From contig DMHB01000132.1 in NCBI GenBank assembly GCA_003449595.1, forward strand, positions 1 to 18,630: a DNA stretch of 18,630 nt, read 5' to 3'. Shown piece after piece: positions 14,889 through 18,630 of the stretch. A program made the translations under genes and the position numbers. Under the pieces are notes generated by a model. That model did not search any database. It saw only the letters and a program-made list of their open reading frames with translations, and was not told the origin of the DNA. Each line of letters begins with the position of its first letter. Within the stretch, counting starts at the first letter, position 1. The DNA comes from Microscillaceae bacterium. Lineage in GTDB: Bacteria; Bacteroidota; Bacteroidia; Cytophagales; Microscillaceae.

Positions 14889-17516
14889 CTACTTTTTGAG
14901 CTTATTTTTCAGGTCGTTCAGTTTGAGAAGTGCATCAATGGGCGAAAGCGCATTGACATCCAACTCGTCTAACATTTTGCCCACCTCTTGCAGTCCTTGC
15001 GGCACTTGCTCAAAAATGCTTAACTGATATTGTTGGGCTTTGGGCAAATTTTGTAGCGTTTTGCGCTCTTCTTCGGTTTGGGTGCGGCGGTTTTCTTCGA
15101 GATGCTGCATAATTTCGTTGGCGCGCAACACAATGGGCTGGGGCATTCCGGCCATTTGTGCCACGTGGATACCGAAACTATGCGCAGCCCCACCCGGCGC
15201 TAATTTGCGCAAGAAAATCACCTTGCCTTGCATTTCTTTGACCGTAACGTGAAAATTACGGATGCGCTCCATTTCTTTCGATAGCTCGTTTAGTTCGTGG
15301 TAGTGGGTAGCAAACAAGGTTTTGGGTCTAAACTTGGGGTGGTTGTGCAAAAATTCTACAATGGACCAAGCAATCGAAATACCGTCATAGGTGCTGGTGC
15401 CTCGGCCTATTTCGTCCATCAATACCAAACTACGATGGCTGAGGTTGTTCATAATGCTGGCGGTTTCGGTCATTTCTACCATAAACGTGGACTCGCCTTG
15501 CGAAATATTATCAGAAGCACCCACCCGCACAAAGACCTTATCGACCAAGCCAATTTCGGCGGTTTCGGCAGGAACAAACGAGCCAATTTGCGCCATCAAT
15601 ACAATCAAGGCTACTTGTCGCAACAATGCCGACTTGCCTGCCATATTGGGACCGGTAACGATGATGATTTGCTGTTGCTCGGCATCCAAATACACATCGT
15701 TGGGGATGTACGCCTCGCCAACAGGCAGTTGTTGTTCGATGACGGGGTGGCGGCCTGCCTGGAGGCGGATGGTAAGGTCATCGGTAATGATGGGCTTGGT
15801 ATAGCGGTTTTTGGCAGCTATTTGGGCAAAATTGCTTACGCAATCCAACATCGCCACAGCGCGGGCATTGGCCTGCACCGGTTGGATAAAATCGACTGCG
15901 GCCATCACCAATTGTTGGTAAAGTTGCGCTTCGAGCACCACGATTTTTTCTTCGGCATTCAAGATTTTGTCTTCATACACCTTCAGTTCTTCCGTAATAT
16001 AGCGCTCGGCGTTGGTCAGGGTTTGCTTTCTGATCCAGGTTTTGGGCACCTTGTTTTTGTGGGCATTGGTTACCTCCAAGTAAAACCCAAAAACTTTGTT
16101 ATAATCAATTTTGAGTGAGCTAATACCGGTTTCTTCAATGGCGTGCTGTCTGACCTGCTCCAAGTAGGCTTTGCTGTCGCGCACAATGCCGCGCAGCTGG
16201 TCTAAGTCTTCGTGTATGCCTTCTGCAATGAGGTTGCCTTCATTGAGTGTATTTTTGCAGTCTTCGCGCAGGGTTTTAGCGATTTTATCGACCAAAAACG
16301 TGCATAAATTCAACTGACTGGCCAACTTCTGGAGCATTTCTTCAGAACGCTCCATAAGCAACACCACCAACTTGCCCACTTGTTGCAGTCCTTTTTTGAG
16401 CTGAAGCATTTCGCGGGGCATAATGCGGCGCGAAGCTACTTTGGCAATCAGTCGCTCTAAGTCGCCCATTGTGCGCAGGTGATCTTGCACTTGGGCAAGC
16501 AAATCGGAGTCTTGCAAGAAGACTTCGGTCATTTGCAGCCGTTCTTCAATGCGGTTTTTCTCTTTGAGCGGAAAGGCCACCCAACGCCGCAAAAGCCGCG
16601 CCCCCATAGGAGTCAGGGTTTTGTCTAATACCTGAATCAACGAAGCGCCCTGCCCTTGTTGCGGAGCCAATAACTCCAAATTACGGATGGTGAATTTGTC
16701 TAACCATACAAAATGGCTCTCGTCGATGCGGCTAATGCTGCCAATATGCGACAAGTGCTGTTGCTGGGCGGTGCTGAGGTAGTGCAAAATAGCGCCTGCT
16801 GCGGTGATGCCCTCGGCGAGGTGCTCGATGCCAAAGCCTTTGAGATTACTGGTGCGAAAATGTTGTGTAAGTTGCTGAAAGCCAAAGTCATACTGAAAAA
16901 ACCAGTCCTCTAAAAAATACGTGTTCCAGTGGTTGCCTATCCATTGTTGCAGCGCAGGGCGGTGGCTTTTGGCGGCAATGATTTCGGTGGGTGCAAAACT
17001 TTGTAGGAGTTTTTCGATGGTGTCGCGCGGGCCTTGGGTAGTCAGAAATTCGCCAGTCGAAATATCGAGCAAGGCAATGCCAACTTCTTCTTTTTGCCAA
17101 GATAGGGCAGCCAGGTAGTTGTTGCTCTGGGTTTGCAGCACGGTATCGTTGAACACGATGCCCGGGGTAATTAGCTCGGTAACCCCTCTTTTGACAATGG
17201 TTTTGGCCAAGGCGGGGTCTTCTAATTGGTCGCAAATGGCTACACGGTGGCCGGCGCGGACTAATTTGGGCAGATAGGCATCTAAGGCGTGATGAGGAAA
17301 CCCTGCCAGCTCGATTTCGGAGGCTGCCCCATTGTGCCGTTTGGTGAGCGTAATGCCCAATACTTTGCTGGTGAGGACGGCATCTTCGCCAAAGGTTTCA
17401 TAAAAATCTCCCACACGAAAAAGCAAAATTGCCCCAGGATATTGTTCCTTGAAGCTCCAATATTGCTTCATCATTGGGGTTTCTTTGGGAGTGGTAGCGC
17501 TATTTTTTTTAGCCAT
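14889..17516 (-). CDS. mutS: DNA mismatch repair protein MutS
   Basis: MutS recognises base mismatches and small loops and starts mismatch repair with MutL. From the ATG at 17516 it is 875 residues, normal for MutS1. The mismatch-binding Phe-x-Glu is F38-Y39-E40 in RVGDFYETFG. The connector, lever and clamp domains follow. The ATPase has Walker A GPNMAGKS (622-629), the signature DNISQGESTFMVEM and Walker B LVLMDEIGRGTSTYDG (D701, E702), then the conserved ATHYHEL. The C-terminal tail contains QLSIFEQ. The frame can also be opened at a GTG at 17534. I prefer the ATG at 17516 because a TAACTTTG -7 box at 17543-17536 would place the transcript start downstream of that GTG. It converges on pdxA with only 13 bases between stops. 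Confidence 0.97.
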   Translation of the reverse strand: MAKKNSATTPKETPMMKQYWSFKEQYPGAILLFRVGDFYETFGEDAVLTSKVLGITLTKRHNGAASEIELAGFPHHALDAYLPKLVRAGHRVAICDQLEDPALAKTIVKRGVTELITPGIVFNDTVLQTQSNNYLAALSWQKEEVGIALLDISTGEFLTTQGPRDTIEKLLQSFAPTEIIAAKSHRPALQQWIGNHWNTYFLEDWFFQYDFGFQQLTQHFRTSNLKGFGIEHLAEGITAAGAILHYLSTAQQQHLSHIGSISRIDESHFVWLDKFTIRNLELLAPQQGQGASLIQVLDKTLTPMGARLLRRWVAFPLKEKNRIEERLQMTEVFLQDSDLLAQVQDHLRTMGDLERLIAKVASRRIMPREMLQLKKGLQQVGKLVVLLMERSEEMLQKLASQLNLCTFLVDKIAKTLREDCKNTLNEGNLIAEGIHEDLDQLRGIVRDSKAYLEQVRQHAIEETGISSLKIDYNKVFGFYLEVTNAHKNKVPKTWIRKQTLTNAERYITEELKVYEDKILNAEEKIVVLEAQLYQQLVMAAVDFIQPVQANARAVAMLDCVSNFAQIAAKNRYTKPIITDDLTIRLQAGRHPVIEQQLPVGEAYIPNDVYLDAEQQQIIIVTGPNMAGKSALLRQVALIVLMAQIGSFVPAETAEIGLVDKVFVRVGASDNISQGESTFMVEMTETASIMNNLSHRSLVLMDEIGRGTSTYDGISIAWSIVEFLHNHPKFRPKTLFATHYHELNELSKEMERIRNFHVTVKEMQGKVIFLRKLAPGGAAHSFGIHVAQMAGMPQPIVLRANEIMQHLEENRRTQTEEERKTLQNLPKAQQYQLSIFEQVPQGLQEVGKMLDELDVNALSPIDALLKLNDLKNKLKK

Positions 17517-17535
17517 AGTTGTAACAATAGACACA

Positions 17536-17543
17536 CAAAGTTA
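17536..17543 (-). promoter_or_regulatory. Candidate -7 element for mutS
   Basis: The minus strand reads TAACTTTG here, an exact TAnnTTTG match, 19 bases before the ATG at 17516. The nearest upstream TTG (17561-17559) is 15 bases away rather than 19-21, so the -33 element is weak. The rest of the 17517-17611 gap shows no clear terminator for the upstream kinase gene. Confidence 0.4.
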
Positions 17544-17611
17544 CACTTTTCGCGCAAGCAAGAAGATTTTATGGAAGGCAACTAATCAAGGCTGGCTATA
17601 TAAACTCAGGT

Positions 17612-18630
17612 TTAGCTTGCAGGAAGCTTTACAAAGAAAGTACTACCTTGTTTAGGTTGACTTTCTACCCATATTTTACCCCCATTGGCTTGTATGTACT
17701 CTTGGCAGATCAACAAGCCAAGCCCAATACCTTGTTCGCGCTGTGTACCCAAAGTAGTAAAATGGGTATTGGTTCGGAATAGTTTGCCTAATTGCTCGGC
17801 AGTCATCCCTACGCCGGTGTCTTTTATCCAAAAAGTAAGAAAAGAATCGTCTTGGTCTCGTATGCCGAACGAGATTTTGCCTTGCGGGGAAGTAAATTTA
17901 AGGGCATTGGAAAGTAAGTTGCGGACAATCGTGTCCAAATGGTCTTTATCAGCCCAAGCAACAGTATTTTGGGGAAGTGTATTTTCTACGGTGAGCAACT
18001 TTCGTTGAATTTCCATGTTGTTGAGCTGGCTGTTAATTTCTACCAACTCAAACAGGTTTACCTTTTCTTTGACCAACTTACTCTGGTTGTTTATAAATTG
18101 CGATTTAGACCAATTCAGTAGGTTTTCGAGCATACTGCCTATGTTACTTACTTGTTGTTCTAACATAGGCATGTGGTTTTTAAATTCTTCTGGCTGAGCC
18201 TCGCCTCGTTTGAGTAAGCCAATATAGCCCTTCAAGTTGTTGATAGGCGAGCGTAAATCGTGCGAAATGATAGAAAAGAGTTTGTCTTTCAGCTGGTTTA
18301 GGTTTTCGAGATCTTGGGTTCGTGCCAGTACTTTCTGTTCCAAGGTAGCATTTTGCTCTTCGATGAGTCGCTGGTTTTCTTGAATTTGTTGGATGATGGC
18401 TGTTTGAGCCAGTTCTTTCTCTTGACGGAGGCGGTTGATGCGTACCCCCAGAGCAAAGCCAAATATTATTACTTCTGCGGTTACCCCAAAATACGTTGAA
18501 TTTCGGGTAAAAGTATTCAATGGGAGGATACCATTGATGGCCAATACAAAAATGATGGCAGACGATAAGGTAAAAAACCAAGCCGAAATATAGAAATAGG
18601 CATTTTCTTGTTGCTTAAAACTCATCAAAA
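17612..18630 (-). CDS. Membrane sensor histidine kinase, probably 7TMR-DISM type (N-terminus outside window)
   Basis: The visible 338 codons are the C-terminal part of a kinase that would autophosphorylate on His and pass phosphate to a response regulator not present here. Numbering from the codon at 18628, two hydrophobic segments (about 12-32 and 45-63) are followed by a coiled coil (64-115, with LIEEQNATLEQKVLARTQDL). Next are the H-box FSIISHDLRSP with His123, the N-box RNLLSNALKF (236-245), G1 DTGVGM (270-275) and G2 GIGLGL (300-305). All catalytic motifs are present. The membrane part plus the VRINRLRQEKE-type junction resembles the last helices of 7TMR-DISM receptors, so the gene should continue past the window edge. 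The ATG at 18625 would start in the middle of that membrane domain and is probably internal. The ligand is unknown. It ends 95 bases before the mutS start. Confidence 0.85.
   Translation of the reverse strand, partial: LMSFKQQENAYFYISAWFFTLSSAIIFVLAINGILPLNTFTRNSTYFGVTAEVIIFGFALGVRINRLRQEKELAQTAIIQQIQENQRLIEEQNATLEQKVLARTQDLENLNQLKDKLFSIISHDLRSPINNLKGYIGLLKRGEAQPEEFKNHMPMLEQQVSNIGSMLENLLNWSKSQFINNQSKLVKEKVNLFELVEINSQLNNMEIQRKLLTVENTLPQNTVAWADKDHLDTIVRNLLSNALKFTSPQGKISFGIRDQDDSFLTFWIKDTGVGMTAEQLGKLFRTNTHFTTLGTQREQGIGLGLLICQEYIQANGGKIWVESQPKQGSTFFVKLPAS

Noticed and set aside
15297..16118. A 273-codon open frame on the plus strand inside mutS
   Set aside because: It is fully antisense to a strongly conserved part of mutS, has low-complexity residue use and no recognisable motif. 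It is a shadow of the mutS codon pattern.
18623..18625. True start of the histidine kinase at the ATG near the window end
   Set aside because: It would begin inside a multi-helix membrane domain that resembles the end of a 7TMR-DISM region, so the gene most likely continues beyond the window.

Overview
The window is a piece of a Bacteroidota chromosome, most likely of the Cytophagales/Saprospirales type. Three things point there. A lipoprotein relic resembles the DUF6252 family of that phylum. Candidate promoters fit the TTTG / TAnnTTTG pattern of Bacteroidota, and no Shine-Dalgarno signals stand out before starts. Rpn-type and Uma2-type nuclease genes sit among housekeeping genes. It uses the standard bacterial code: TGA ends at least two clearly intact genes, and Trp is encoded by TGG. 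Genes are packed closely, and no stretch longer than about 160 bases lacks a gene or gene relic. No rRNA, tRNA, CRISPR array or insertion sequence was seen.

Layout. 31-654: lipoprotein gene broken by one in-frame TGA. 791-3575 (minus): a zinc-free quinone oxidoreductase-like gene followed 13 bases later by argS, with a good promoter at 3623-3654. 3672-4478 (plus): ispE, of the MEP isoprenoid pathway, whose stop codon overlaps that of a convergent nitroreductase gene (4475-5068). 5209-9163 is an accessory-looking block: an Rpn-family nuclease, a long DNA methyltransferase with an HsdR-type nuclease domain fused to its N-terminus, and a convergent Uma2-family nuclease-like gene. Just upstream of the Uma2 gene, in the same unit, is a two-domain iron-sulfur protein (9177-9620).

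9770-10828 is a DUF3089 alpha/beta-hydrolase lipoprotein. It is followed on the same strand by lpdA (dihydrolipoyl dehydrogenase), pepA (M17 leucyl aminopeptidase) and pdxA (vitamin B6 synthesis). The last three lie 25-27 bases apart and are probably co-transcribed. mutS (mismatch repair) converges on pdxA. Upstream of mutS, on the same strand, is the 3' part of a membrane histidine kinase whose N-terminus lies outside the window.

The part most worth study is 5.2-9.2 kb. Three neighbouring genes each carry a PD-(D/E)XK-type nuclease signature. The central one joins a complete-looking restriction nuclease motif set (PD, DxK, QxxxY) to a complete-looking methyltransferase motif set in one 746-residue chain, with no helicase and no separate specificity gene nearby. 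It could be a single-polypeptide restriction-modification or anti-phage system. That is inference from motifs only.
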